Assembly: GCA_902621305.1 (NCBI GenBank)
Contig: CACNLM010000004.1
Coordinates: 54,488 to 118,487, forward strand
DNA from: an uncultured Alphaproteobacteria bacterium
GTDB lineage: Bacteria > Pseudomonadota > Alphaproteobacteria > HIMB59 > GCA-002718135
Reading direction: 5' to 3'
DNA length: 64,000 nucleotides
The stretch's first letter is position 1. Each line of letters opens with the position of its first letter. The notes below the pieces were generated by a model. The model was not told the origin of the DNA. It saw only the letters and a program-made list of their open reading frames with translations, and searched no databases. This document shows positions 10,776 through 20,712 of this stretch, in pieces. The position numbers and the translations under genes were made by a program.

Positions 10776-11807
10776 ATGATGAAAAAATTTATAATATTTT
10801 TAACTTCTTTTTTTGCTTTGCTAGCATCACCTGTTTTTGCAGGTGGTCATGGTGTTACTAAAGTAGCTCTAGTCCCTGGTGGCCCGCACCCTTATTTTGC
10901 TGCGTGGGAACAAGCAGGTTTAGACGCTGTAGAGGACTTTGGTTTAGGAAAAGCAGATTACAGAGTTCCTGCAGAGTGGGATCTAAGTCAACAAAACGAG
11001 TTAATTGAAAGTTTAGTTGGTCAAGGTTACAATGCAGTACTTGTATTCCCTGGTGATGCAGTTGGTACAAATAAAATTTTAGGTGAACTAGATGATGCTG
11101 GTATACCAACAGCTGCCTTAGCAGGTTGTGTTGAGCAACCAACTCAAGCAAAATTTTGTTTTGGAACTGACACTGGTCACTCAGCTTATCTTGGTACAAA
11201 AGAATTGATTAAAGCTTTAGGTGGCAAAGGAAAAATTGCTCACTTTACTGGTTTCTTAGTTGATCCAAATACAACTCTAAGAATCAATGCTGTTGAACAA
11301 GCTGTTTCAGAAGCAGGCGGTGGAGTAGAAATTATTCAAGTTATTGCTGATATTGATGCTTATGAACCGGCTGATGAAAAAATTAATGCTTTCATGGCAG
11401 CTCAAGGAAGTGAAGTAGATGGTATTGTTACTACTGCTTGGGTTCCTGCTGTTGTAGCAGCACAAGCTTTAACTAATATGGGCGATAAAAGAATTAAAAT
11501 GGTTGGTATTGATCATGACGAAGTAGTTTTAAAAGCTATTAAAGATGGTTATGTTCACGGAACTATGCTTCAAAACCCATATGGACAAGGTTACATTGGT
11601 TCATATGTAATGGACAAAGTTAGACAAGGTTGTGAGTTCAAAGCTGATGCACCTTGGAAATCAACTGCACAAACTGATCAATTTATTGATTCAGGCACTG
11701 TATTTGTTGATATTAGTGATGTTGATACATACGTTATGGCTATGAGAGGAATTTCTCTAGAAATTTTAGAAACTTTTGATAGCACATATCTTAACTGTCC
11801 AAGTTAA
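10776..11807 (+). CDS. Sugar ABC transporter periplasmic binding protein (RbsB-like)
   Basis: Signal peptide MMKKFIIFLTSFFALLASPVFAGG; periplasmic-binding fold, upstream of two permeases and an ATPase; RBS AAGGAGG. Confidence 0.88.
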   Translation: MMKKFIIFLTSFFALLASPVFAGGHGVTKVALVPGGPHPYFAAWEQAGLDAVEDFGLGKADYRVPAEWDLSQQNELIESLVGQGYNAVLVFPGDAVGTNKILGELDDAGIPTAALAGCVEQPTQAKFCFGTDTGHSAYLGTKELIKALGGKGKIAHFTGFLVDPNTTLRINAVEQAVSEAGGGVEIIQVIADIDAYEPADEKINAFMAAQGSEVDGIVTTAWVPAVVAAQALTNMGDKRIKMVGIDHDEVVLKAIKDGYVHGTMLQNPYGQGYIGSYVMDKVRQGCEFKADAPWKSTAQTDQFIDSGTVFVDISDVDTYVMAMRGISLEILETFDSTYLNCPS

Positions 11808-11815
11808 AATAATAT

Positions 11816-11839
11816 GGGGGCATTAAGCCCCCTTTTTTT
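11816..11839 (+). terminator. GC-rich hairpin plus T7 tract between binding-protein and permease genes
   Basis: GGGGGC-ATTAA-GCCCCC followed by TTTTTTT; the permease ATG (11840) follows directly. Confidence 0.85.
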
Positions 11840-12826
11840 ATGAATAATAAAATTCCTAATTTTGTAAAAACTAATCAGTTTGGTTTACTTATATTGGTAA
11901 TTGTATTTATTTGTATTTTTTCCTTTTCAACTGATGGATTTACTTCAAGATTTAATATTTATGCTCTCTCAAGAGTAGTCGCTCTGGATATAATGATTGG
12001 TTTAGCAATGATGGTAGTTATACTTACTGGAGGTTTAAATCTATCTCTAGGTGCTTTAGGTGTTTCTGCAGCAATGTTTGGTGGTTGGTGTATGGAAAGT
12101 ATGGGGATTCCTATTTCTATAACTATTATTTTAGTTTTAGCCTTTGGTTCATTCCTAGGTTGGATTAATGGATTTGTAACTGTCAGAACGGGGGTTCACA
12201 GTTTCATTGTTACACTGGCAACGATGAGTATTTATTTTGGCTTCATGACCTTGCTCACTGAAGCAGAAGCATTTAGAAAATTACCAGAGGCTTTTACCAA
12301 TTTTGGAAGTTTAAAACTTTTTAATAAATATATTTCACCACTACTGATTATTAGTGTGCTAACTTGTTTTGTTCTTTATTACATATTTAAATACACTGAT
12401 ATTGGACGAAAGCTTATTGCAGCTGGAGCTAATCCTGATGCTGCAGAATTATCAGGTATTTCCGTAGATAGAATGTTTATTTATTGTCATATGCTTTCGG
12501 GTTTCTTAGCAGCACTTGCAGGTATTATGTTAACAGCAAGAATTGGAGCTGCAATTCCGTCTATGGCTGGTCATTTAGGATTTGACTGGTTATTACCAGC
12601 TTTCTTAGCTCCAGTATTAGGAGGAACACTTCTTTCTGGAGGCAAGGTTACAGTTTTTGGAACAATGCTAGGAGCAATTCTTGTTACATTAATAAATAAT
12701 GGATTATACCTAATTGATGTTGGTGAATTCTGGGTAAGATTTTTTCTTGGGATCATATTATTGGGAGCTGTTCTTCTAGATAGAGCTAGAGAATATTTTA
12801 CTGTTAAAAATTCAATTGTCTCATGA
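11840..12826 (+). CDS. Sugar ABC transporter permease (RbsC-like)
   Basis: Multiple TM segments; LTGGLNLSLGALG, NGFVTVRTGVHSFIVTLATM, PVLGGTLLSGGKVTVFGT. Confidence 0.9.
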   Translation: MNNKIPNFVKTNQFGLLILVIVFICIFSFSTDGFTSRFNIYALSRVVALDIMIGLAMMVVILTGGLNLSLGALGVSAAMFGGWCMESMGIPISITIILVLAFGSFLGWINGFVTVRTGVHSFIVTLATMSIYFGFMTLLTEAEAFRKLPEAFTNFGSLKLFNKYISPLLIISVLTCFVLYYIFKYTDIGRKLIAAGANPDAAELSGISVDRMFIYCHMLSGFLAALAGIMLTARIGAAIPSMAGHLGFDWLLPAFLAPVLGGTLLSGGKVTVFGTMLGAILVTLINNGLYLIDVGEFWVRFFLGIILLGAVLLDRAREYFTVKNSIVS

Positions 12827-13791
12827 GCGCACTTTTAAAAAAAGATTGGTTTGGACTTGGTTTAGTTTTAATTTTTGGCTCAATTTTAATTTCATTGTTT
12901 AAGCCTGCATTTATTTCTCCATTTAACTTATATGTTTTAATGCTGAGTGTTAGTTTGATGCTCGTTGTGGCAATGTCACAAATGATTATAATTGCAATTG
13001 GTCAAATGAACTTATCTGTTGGAGCAATTGGAGGCTTAGTTGCAATTTCATTTACCGGATTAATGGAAGTTTATAGCATGTCTATTTTGCCTGCTGTTCT
13101 TATTGGATTATTAATTGGTCTTGCTTGTGGTTTTATAAATGGATACATCACCGTTAAAACTGGCATATCAGCTTTTATTATTACTCTAGCTACACTTTAC
13201 ATTTTTAAAGGAATGAATTTAGGGATAACAGAGGCTCAACCTTTTTATGAAATTCCCGAAGCTGTAAAATTTTTTGGAAACGCAAAAATCTTTGGCCCTA
13301 TACCTTACTTAGTAATCATACCAATTATTATAACTGTTCTGATGTGGATTTTAATGAATAGAACATCTCTTGGAAGATATATGCTAGCATATGGTAATAA
13401 TGTTCAATCATCAGAATTAATAGGTATATCTTCAACAAAAATAGTTATCTATGCTCATGTTATATCCGGTCTTTTGGCAGCCATAGGTGGAATGTTAGTT
13501 GTTTGTAGATTACAACTTGGGACACCTAACATAGGAGATTCGTGGTTGTTACCTTCATTTGCTGCACCAGTAATTGGAGGTGCTATACTGGCTGGAGGAA
13601 AAGTAGATGTTATTGCTACTGCTTTTGGAGTAATATTAGTTTCTATAATTTCTCAAGCTTTAGTTATTTTTAAGATTGATCCTTTTTTTGTTCAAATATT
13701 TTTAGGCTTTATGATTTTATTAGCAGTATTTATAAATAGATACAGAGAATATAGAGAAGAGAGAAGAACAAAGGTTTTTTCAGATGAGTGA
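12823..13791 (+). CDS. Sugar ABC transporter permease (RbsC-like)
   Basis: Paralogous to the preceding gene; NGYITVKTGISAFIITLATL, PVIGGAILAGGKVDV; ATGA overlap. Confidence 0.9.
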   Translation: MSALLKKDWFGLGLVLIFGSILISLFKPAFISPFNLYVLMLSVSLMLVVAMSQMIIIAIGQMNLSVGAIGGLVAISFTGLMEVYSMSILPAVLIGLLIGLACGFINGYITVKTGISAFIITLATLYIFKGMNLGITEAQPFYEIPEAVKFFGNAKIFGPIPYLVIIPIIITVLMWILMNRTSLGRYMLAYGNNVQSSELIGISSTKIVIYAHVISGLLAAIGGMLVVCRLQLGTPNIGDSWLLPSFAAPVIGGAILAGGKVDVIATAFGVILVSIISQALVIFKIDPFFVQIFLGFMILLAVFINRYREYREERRTKVFSDE

Positions 13792-15292
13792 TTATATTTT
13801 AGAACTTAATAATATTACAAAAAATTTTCCTGGTGTTAAAGCGCTTGATAATGCAAATTTTAAACTCAAAAAAAAATCAATCCATGCACTTCTCGGTGAA
13901 AATGGAGCAGGTAAATCTACATTAATTAAAATCATAACAGGAGTTTATAACCAAAATGAAGGAAAACTATTTTTAAATAATCAAGAGAAGTCTTTTTCTT
14001 CACCCAATGAAGCAATGAATGCTGGAATTTCAGTTGTGCACCAAGAAAGAAATTTAATTAGGAGGTTTTCGGTTGGTGAAAATTTAATGTTAACTAACCT
14101 TCCTAAAAATAATTTAGGTTTAATAGATTATAATACTGTTGCAAAAGAATCAAAAAAATGGCTCGATATTATGGAGTTGGACATAGACCCAAATACTATA
14201 GTCTCAGATTTAACAGTTGCAAAAATGCAACTGTGTGAAATAGCTAAAGCTTTATCCTTAGAGTCAAAAATACTATTATTAGATGAGCCAACTTCATCAT
14301 TATCTCCACAAGATACAAAAAATTTATTTGCATTACTTAAACGATTAGTTGCAGAGCAAAATGTAAGTATAGTTTTTGTTAGTCACAAATTAGAGGAAGT
14401 ATTTGAAATTTGTGATGAAGTCACTGTTTTGAGAGATGGTAAAAATGCTTGTGAATCTGAACAAATCACTAATCTTAATAGACAGAAACTTGTTAAATTA
14501 ATGATTGGTAGGGATGAGCAAATAATTAAATCTAAGAAGGATATTGATTTTACGGATGAAAATTTACTAGATCTACAATCAATAAACACTGATCTTGGTC
14601 ATAAAAATATTAATTTAAATTTAAAAAAAGGTGAAATACTTGGATTGTACGGTTTAGTTGGGGCAGGAAGAACCGAATTAATAAAATGTGTCCTTGGGCT
14701 TGATAAAATTAATTCTGGACAAATTTTACTCAACAATAAAGAAATTAAAATTAAATCTCCAAAAGATGCGTTAGAAAAATATAAAATTGGATACATAAGT
14801 GAAGACAGAAAAAAAGAAGGACTAATTCTAATGCATGATGTTTTATCCAATGCTGGAATAACAGTCTGGTCAAATTTGAAAAAAATATTATCCTTTTTAA
14901 ATGATAATATAGTTTATAATAAAGTAGATCCATATGTGAAACAACTTGAAGTAAAAACACCTTCATACCAACAAATCGTTTCTAATTTATCTGGAGGTAA
15001 TCAGCAAAAAATTAGTGTAGCTAAATGGCTTGCTTCTGGAACTGATATATTATTTATTGATGAACCTACAGTTGGTATTGATATAAAAACAAAATCTTAC
15101 CTTCATGAATTAATTATTGAACTATCTTTAAAAGGTACATCGATTATTTTAATAACTAGTGATATGCCTGAAATGATTAGTTTAGCTGATAGAATTATAA
15201 CGATGAAAGATTTTAAAGTAGTTGGAGAAACAATAAATAATCATAGCTATGAAGAAATGAGTTCATCAATTATGAGTAATATTCATGAATAA
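13784..15292 (+). CDS. Sugar ABC transporter ATP-binding protein (RbsA-like, two ABC domains)
   Basis: GENGAGKST; LLLDEPTSSLS; second domain GLVGAGRTEL, LSGGNQQKISVAKWL. Confidence 0.93.
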   Translation: MSDYILELNNITKNFPGVKALDNANFKLKKKSIHALLGENGAGKSTLIKIITGVYNQNEGKLFLNNQEKSFSSPNEAMNAGISVVHQERNLIRRFSVGENLMLTNLPKNNLGLIDYNTVAKESKKWLDIMELDIDPNTIVSDLTVAKMQLCEIAKALSLESKILLLDEPTSSLSPQDTKNLFALLKRLVAEQNVSIVFVSHKLEEVFEICDEVTVLRDGKNACESEQITNLNRQKLVKLMIGRDEQIIKSKKDIDFTDENLLDLQSINTDLGHKNINLNLKKGEILGLYGLVGAGRTELIKCVLGLDKINSGQILLNNKEIKIKSPKDALEKYKIGYISEDRKKEGLILMHDVLSNAGITVWSNLKKILSFLNDNIVYNKVDPYVKQLEVKTPSYQQIVSNLSGGNQQKISVAKWLASGTDILFIDEPTVGIDIKTKSYLHELIIELSLKGTSIILITSDMPEMISLADRIITMKDFKVVGETINNHSYEEMSSSIMSNIHE

Positions 15293-16286
15293 AAGACAAC
15301 TTGGAAACACAAATATAAACTTAACCGCTATAGGATTTGGCGGAGCACCTTTGGGTAATTTGTTTGAAAATCTCGATGAACGAAATTGTTATGATATTCT
15401 AGAAAAAACCTATAACGAGGGTATTAATATTTACGATACATCTCCGCTTTATGGTTATGGTTTAAGTGAACACAGATTAGGTAACTTTTTAAAAACTGTA
15501 GATGAAGAAAGTTATTTTTTATCAACTAAAGTTGGCAGGTATCTTACTCCAGCAAAAAAAGAAAGTATAGATAGGGGAAGATTTGCAGGAAGTTTAAATT
15601 TTTCTCCTAATTTAGATTATTCTTATGATGGTGTGATGAGAGCATTTGAACAATCATTGCTAAGATTAGCTGTTTCAAAAGTAGATATTTGCTTAATTCA
15701 TGATGTAGATCGATTTAATTTTGGTGAAGAGGTTGATCATTATTTTAAATTAGCAATGGATGGAGCATATAAAGCCGTTCAAAAACTAAAAGAAGAAAAA
15801 ATAATTAAGGCTATTGGCGTAGGTGTAAATGATTCTGATATATGTGCAAGATTTGCTAATGCTGGCGATTTTGATTGCATGGTTCTAGCAGGTAGATATT
15901 CATTATTAGATCAAAATGCTTTAAATGATTTTTTCCCAATTGCTGAAAAAAACAACATAGGCATTATTCTTGCTGGAATTTTTAATTCTGGAATTTTAGC
16001 TAAAGGTTTGGGTGAAAATATTACCTACTTTTATGATAAAATTCCTGAAGAAGTTAAACAAAGATACTTAAAAATTGCTAATATATGTAAAAAATATGAG
16101 GTACCTGTTCCAGCAGCAGCAATTCAATTTTGTTACACAAATAAACTTGTCACTTCCATGATTTTGGGGATGGATAGAGTGGAGCAAGTAAAGCAAAATT
16201 TAGATTATTTAAATTTTCCTATTCCTGAAGATTTATGGAAAGATTTACTTAATGAAAAATTAATTGATGAAAGATGCCCAATATGA
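15285..16286 (+). CDS. Aldo/keto reductase (L-fucose / D-threo-aldose 1-dehydrogenase-like)
   Basis: IGFGGAPLGNLF, YDTSPLYGYGLSEHRLG, DICLIHD; precedes fuconate dehydratase. Confidence 0.85.
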   Translation: MNKRQLGNTNINLTAIGFGGAPLGNLFENLDERNCYDILEKTYNEGINIYDTSPLYGYGLSEHRLGNFLKTVDEESYFLSTKVGRYLTPAKKESIDRGRFAGSLNFSPNLDYSYDGVMRAFEQSLLRLAVSKVDICLIHDVDRFNFGEEVDHYFKLAMDGAYKAVQKLKEEKIIKAIGVGVNDSDICARFANAGDFDCMVLAGRYSLLDQNALNDFFPIAEKNNIGIILAGIFNSGILAKGLGENITYFYDKIPEEVKQRYLKIANICKKYEVPVPAAAIQFCYTNKLVTSMILGMDRVEQVKQNLDYLNFPIPEDLWKDLLNEKLIDERCPI

Positions 16287-17569
16287 AAATAATTGATATT
16301 AAAACTCAGGATATTCGTTTTCCAACCTCAAAAGATAATTTGGGGACTGATGCAGTTCATGTAGATTGTGATTACTCTGCAACATACGTGACAATATTTA
16401 CAGATCAAGAAGATTTAAATGGTATTGGCCTAACTTTTACAATTGGAAAGGGTAATGATCTTTGTTGTACAGTCATAGAATATTTCAAAGAATTTATAAT
16501 TGGAAAAGATATTCAGGAAATAGAAAAGAATATTGCATCGATATGGGAAAAAATTACAAACCACAGTCAATTGCGTTGGGTAGGACCACAAAAAGGTGTT
16601 ACACATCTTGCAGCAGCAGCTTTTTTTAATGCAATATGGGATTTAATTTCTAAATTCCATAAAAAGCCACTATGGAGATACATAATAGAATTAGAAACAA
16701 GAGATTTATTAGATAAACTTTCTTTTTCTTATATTGATGATGTCATCACTAAAGATGAAGCGGCTGAAATAATTAATCAGAAAAAAACAAATCTACCTTC
16801 AAATTTAGACGATTTAAATTCTACTATTTTTCCAGCATATACAACAGCTGCAGGATGGTTAGGATATTCAGATGAAAAAATGAAAAGGCTAGTTCAAGAA
16901 AATTTATCTAAGGGCTGGACTCATTTTAAAATGAAAGTTGGTCAGGATATAGAAAGGGATATTCATCGCTGTAAGTTAGTAAGAGAATTAATAGGTAATG
17001 ACAATAAATTAATGGTAGACTCAAATCAAATATGGAGTGTTAATGAGACCATTGAAAATATTAGAAAATTAAAACAATTTGATATTTTATTTTATGAAGA
17101 ACCAACTAATCCTGATGATGTATTAGGTTTTAAAAAAATTAAAGATGCACATCCAGATGTTAACCTAGCAACTGGAGAAATGATACAAAATAAAGTTATG
17201 TTTAAACAATTTATAGAAAATAAATCTTTAGATTATTGTCAAATTGATAGCTGTAGAATTGCAAGTATTAATGAAATTTTACCAGTTCTTTTAATAGCAA
17301 GTAAGTATAATACCCCAGTTATTCCTCACGCTGGCGGCGTTGGTTTATGTGAATATGTTCAACATCTTAATCTAATTAATAAGTTTATAATATCTAATCA
17401 CGATTTATTATTAAGTGAATATGCTGAAAGCTGCTCTGAACATTTTGTAAATCCAGCAATAATAAAAGATGGTGGATATGTAACTCCAACAAATCCAGGA
17501 TACTCAGTGAAAATAAAGGATAGTTCTCTTAATGAATTTGATTATAATAATGGAACATATTGGAAATAA
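16274..17569 (+). CDS. L-fuconate dehydratase (enolase superfamily)
   Basis: GIGLTFTIGKGND, WTHFKMKVGQDIERDIHRCKLVRE, MVDSNQIWSV, LFYEEPTNPDD, IPHAGGVGLCEYVQHL. Confidence 0.9.
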   Translation: MPNMKIIDIKTQDIRFPTSKDNLGTDAVHVDCDYSATYVTIFTDQEDLNGIGLTFTIGKGNDLCCTVIEYFKEFIIGKDIQEIEKNIASIWEKITNHSQLRWVGPQKGVTHLAAAAFFNAIWDLISKFHKKPLWRYIIELETRDLLDKLSFSYIDDVITKDEAAEIINQKKTNLPSNLDDLNSTIFPAYTTAAGWLGYSDEKMKRLVQENLSKGWTHFKMKVGQDIERDIHRCKLVRELIGNDNKLMVDSNQIWSVNETIENIRKLKQFDILFYEEPTNPDDVLGFKKIKDAHPDVNLATGEMIQNKVMFKQFIENKSLDYCQIDSCRIASINEILPVLLIASKYNTPVIPHAGGVGLCEYVQHLNLINKFIISNHDLLLSEYAESCSEHFVNPAIIKDGGYVTPTNPGYSVKIKDSSLNEFDYNNGTYWK

Positions 17570-18394
17570 ATGTACGTAGATAGTCATCAACATTTTTGGA
17601 AACTTGCAAGAGGAGATTATTTATGGATGACTCCAGATATGAAAGTTTTATATAAAGATTTTTTTCCGGAAGATCTTGAACCGTTAATTAAAGATAAAAA
17701 TATAACCCAAACAGTTATTGTTCAAGCAGCGGATACAGTAGCAGAAACAGAATTCACCTTAAGTTTAGCATCCAAGCATGATTTTATTGCAGGTGTTGTT
17801 GGTTGGGTTGATTTAGATAACGATAAAGCTAAGGATGATATTGATAAACTTTGTGAAAGTAATTTTTTAAAAGGTTTCAGACCAATGATACATGATATTC
17901 AAGATGACGAATGGATGTTAAAAGAAAATCTCAGTGAAAATTTAAAATATATGAATAAAAAAAATTTAACATTTGACGCCTTAGTTAGGCCAAATCATCT
18001 TAAGCACCTAATAAAATTTGTAAATAAATATGATTTTCTACCAGTCGTAATAGATCATATTGCTAAACCCTTAATTATAAATTCAGAAATTGATGAATGG
18101 AAAAAAGATATGACTGAATTATCAAAGGCTAATAACGTTCATTGTAAATTTTCAGGAATTGTTACTGAAGTGGGTAAAGATTATAAAAAAAATCAATTAG
18201 ATCCTTATATAGATTTTATTCTCAATTTATTTGGTCCAGATAAATTAATGTGGGGAAGTGATTGGCCCGTATTAACTATGGCAGATTCATATGGAAATTG
18301 GTTTGATTTAGCTATGGATTATTGCTCCTCTTTCTCGGAAGATGAAAAAAACAAAATTTTTTCATTAAATGCAAAAAATTTTTACAATCTTTAA
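17570..18394 (+). CDS. Amidohydrolase-family sugar lactonase (L-fuconolactonase-like)
   Basis: YVDSHQHFWKLARGDYLWM, LKGFRPMIHDIQDDEWM, MWGSDWPV. Confidence 0.88.
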   Translation: MYVDSHQHFWKLARGDYLWMTPDMKVLYKDFFPEDLEPLIKDKNITQTVIVQAADTVAETEFTLSLASKHDFIAGVVGWVDLDNDKAKDDIDKLCESNFLKGFRPMIHDIQDDEWMLKENLSENLKYMNKKNLTFDALVRPNHLKHLIKFVNKYDFLPVVIDHIAKPLIINSEIDEWKKDMTELSKANNVHCKFSGIVTEVGKDYKKNQLDPYIDFILNLFGPDKLMWGSDWPVLTMADSYGNWFDLAMDYCSSFSEDEKNKIFSLNAKNFYNL

Positions 18395-18417
18395 TTTTCT
18401 TTTATTTCCTTCTAGGA

Positions 18418-18906
18418 ATGATGATACCGCCACAAGTAATATTAATTCCTGCATTTAAAATAATGAATACAATTGGTTTGGTTAATACATATTTTGCGGT
18501 AATATTTACTTACTTAGCCTGGGTTCCTTTTGCTATATTTTTTTTCAGAGCTTATTTTCTTGGAATACCTAAAGATTTAATTGAAGCTGCAAAAATTGAT
18601 GCGGCATCTGACTTAGTAATATTTTTTCAAATCATGATGCCTTTAGCTAAACCTGCTGTTGTTACAGTTGCAATAATTTACTTTGTTTGGATATTTAATG
18701 ATTTTATGTGGCCTTTAATTTATTTAAATGATCACGATCTCAGAACAGTAACTCTTGGAATGATGTCCTTCCAAGGAAAATATAGTGGAGCTACAACTTT
18801 AAAAACTGTAGCTTTAATGTTAGCCACAATGCCACCAATGATAGTATTCCTAATATTTAGAAATCAAATTCAAAGTGGGCTTGTTGATGGTGCCTTAAAA
18901 AGATAG
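18418..18906 (+). pseudogene. C-terminal remnant of MalG-type carbohydrate ABC permease
   Basis: 162 aa beginning within a permease (MMIPPQVILIPAFKIMNTIGLVNTY) with EAA loop EAAKIDAASDLVIFFQIMMPLAKPAV; no N-terminal TM half, no partner permease nearby. Confidence 0.75.
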
Positions 18907-18915
18907 GAGAATAAT

Positions 18916-20379
18916 ATGAGTATAGGAATGCAATATCAATCTACATGGGAGTCTATAAAACAACATACAACTCCTAGTTGGTTTAAAAAAGCTAAATATG
19001 GAATTTATGCCCATTGGGGACCTTACTCAGTTCCTGCGGCTGGACCAAATGTTACATGGTATCCTTATTGGATGTATAGAGAACCGAGTCCACAATTTGA
19101 TCATCATGTTAAACATTTTGGTCATCCTTCAAAATTTGGATACAAAGATTTCATTCCAATGTTTACTGCAGAAAAGTTTGATGCAGAAGAATGGGCAGAT
19201 TTATATTCCCGCTCAGGTGCAAAATTTGCCGGTCCTGTAGCAGAACATCATGATGGATTTCCAATGTGGGACTGTTCCGACACTGAATGGTGCGCTTCTA
19301 AAATGGGCCCAAAAAGAGATGTTGTTGGAGAATTAGAAAAAGCAATTAGAGATAAAGGTATGAAATATATGGTTGCAATGCACCATGCTGAAAATTGGTA
19401 TTTTTTTCCTCATTGGAATAAAGACTTTGATACTTCAAAAAAAGAATTTGAAGGCTTATATGGAGAACTTCACAATTTAGATAATAGTGATAACCAGGCA
19501 ATATATCCAGATCATTGGGGTAGAAAGACAGAATATCAAGATAAACCTAGTAAAGCTTTTCATGATCGTTGGTTAAATAGATTAAAAGAAGTAGTAGATA
19601 ATTACCGACCAGATTATGTTTGGTTTGATTTTGGTATTAGATATATTCATGAAAAATATAAAAAAGATTTTCTTTCATATTACTATAATAAAGAGAAAGA
19701 ATGGGATAGTGAAGTTGTAGTATCATATAAATGGCATGACTTACCTCCTGGTTCTGGCTTATTGGATCTTGAATTGGGAAGAGAGTCTGAATTAACACAT
19801 TATGACTGGATAACAGATACTACAGTCCACGATGGAAGTGCATGGGCATATATGAAAGATTCAGAATACAAATCAACAACTGATTTAGTTCATTACTTGA
19901 TAGATAATGTAAGTAAAAATGGATACATGCTCTTAAATATAGGACCAAAACCTGATGGAACAATTCCAGATGAAGATAAAAGTCTTTTAGAAGGTATTGG
20001 AAAGTGGCTCGAGGTAAGTGGAGAAGCGATTTTTGATACTGAGACTTGGGATAAATATGGAGAAGGAACAACAGAAATGACAGAAGCTGGTCCATTTTCT
20101 GATAATCGTGCAAAGCTTAAATATACAGCTCAAGATTTTCGTTTTACTACTAAAGGAAATTCACTTTATGCGACTGCATTAGGTTGGCCAAGTAAAGATT
20201 TTACATTAGAAAGTATGGATAAACTCTTTGATAATGAGGTTGAGTCAGTTGAGCTTCTTGGTAGCAATGAAAAAGTTGAATGGAAACAAACAAAAGACGG
20301 TCTTCATATTTCTAGACCTGATAATAAGCCATGTGACCATGCAGTTAGTTTCAAAATCAATAGAAAGGAAAATCTTTAA
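18916..20379 (+). CDS. Alpha-L-fucosidase (GH29-like), no signal peptide
   Basis: PSWFKKAKYGIYAHWGPYSVPAAGPN, AEHHDGFPMWDC, PDYVWFDFGI, NGYMLLNIGPKPDGTIPD. Confidence 0.9.
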   Translation: MSIGMQYQSTWESIKQHTTPSWFKKAKYGIYAHWGPYSVPAAGPNVTWYPYWMYREPSPQFDHHVKHFGHPSKFGYKDFIPMFTAEKFDAEEWADLYSRSGAKFAGPVAEHHDGFPMWDCSDTEWCASKMGPKRDVVGELEKAIRDKGMKYMVAMHHAENWYFFPHWNKDFDTSKKEFEGLYGELHNLDNSDNQAIYPDHWGRKTEYQDKPSKAFHDRWLNRLKEVVDNYRPDYVWFDFGIRYIHEKYKKDFLSYYYNKEKEWDSEVVVSYKWHDLPPGSGLLDLELGRESELTHYDWITDTTVHDGSAWAYMKDSEYKSTTDLVHYLIDNVSKNGYMLLNIGPKPDGTIPDEDKSLLEGIGKWLEVSGEAIFDTETWDKYGEGTTEMTEAGPFSDNRAKLKYTAQDFRFTTKGNSLYATALGWPSKDFTLESMDKLFDNEVESVELLGSNEKVEWKQTKDGLHISRPDNKPCDHAVSFKINRKENL

Positions 20380-20703
20380 ATGATACGATTAGGTATGACT
20401 CTTGGTGTTAGAGAAGATAAAATTGATGAATACAAAAGATTGCATGCAAATGTATGGCCAGAAATTTTAGATAATTTGACAGAGCTTAATTTTAAAAACT
20501 TTTCTATCTATTTACATAAAAACACACTATTTGGTTACATGGAATATCACGGTGACGATCTTGAAAGAGACAACAAATTAATGGCAGCAAATCCTAAGGT
20601 ACAAGAATGGTGGAGTTTATGTGGACCATGTCAAGTTCCAGATCCAAATAGGAAAAAAGGTGAATGGTGGTCAATAATGGAAGAGGTTTTTCACCACGAT
20701 TAA
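20380..20703 (+). CDS. L-rhamnose mutarotase family protein
   Basis: IRLGMTLGVREDKIDEYKRLHANVWPEIL, FGYMEYHGDD, WWSLCGPCQVPDP. Confidence 0.88.
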   Translation: MIRLGMTLGVREDKIDEYKRLHANVWPEILDNLTELNFKNFSIYLHKNTLFGYMEYHGDDLERDNKLMAANPKVQEWWSLCGPCQVPDPNRKKGEWWSIMEEVFHHD

Positions 20704-20712
20704 TATAAAAAT

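Noticed and set aside
10858-11199. 113-aa minus-strand ORF antisense to the sugar-binding protein
   Set aside because: Lies fully inside a well-supported CDS; His/Leu/Gln-rich composition typical of an antisense shadow frame.
14751-14966. 71-aa minus-strand ORF over the RbsA-like ATPase
   Set aside because: Antisense shadow frame in a conserved gene.
19820-20113. 97-aa minus-strand ORF inside the fucosidase gene
   Set aside because: Low-complexity Leu/His/Gln-rich shadow frame within strong CDS.
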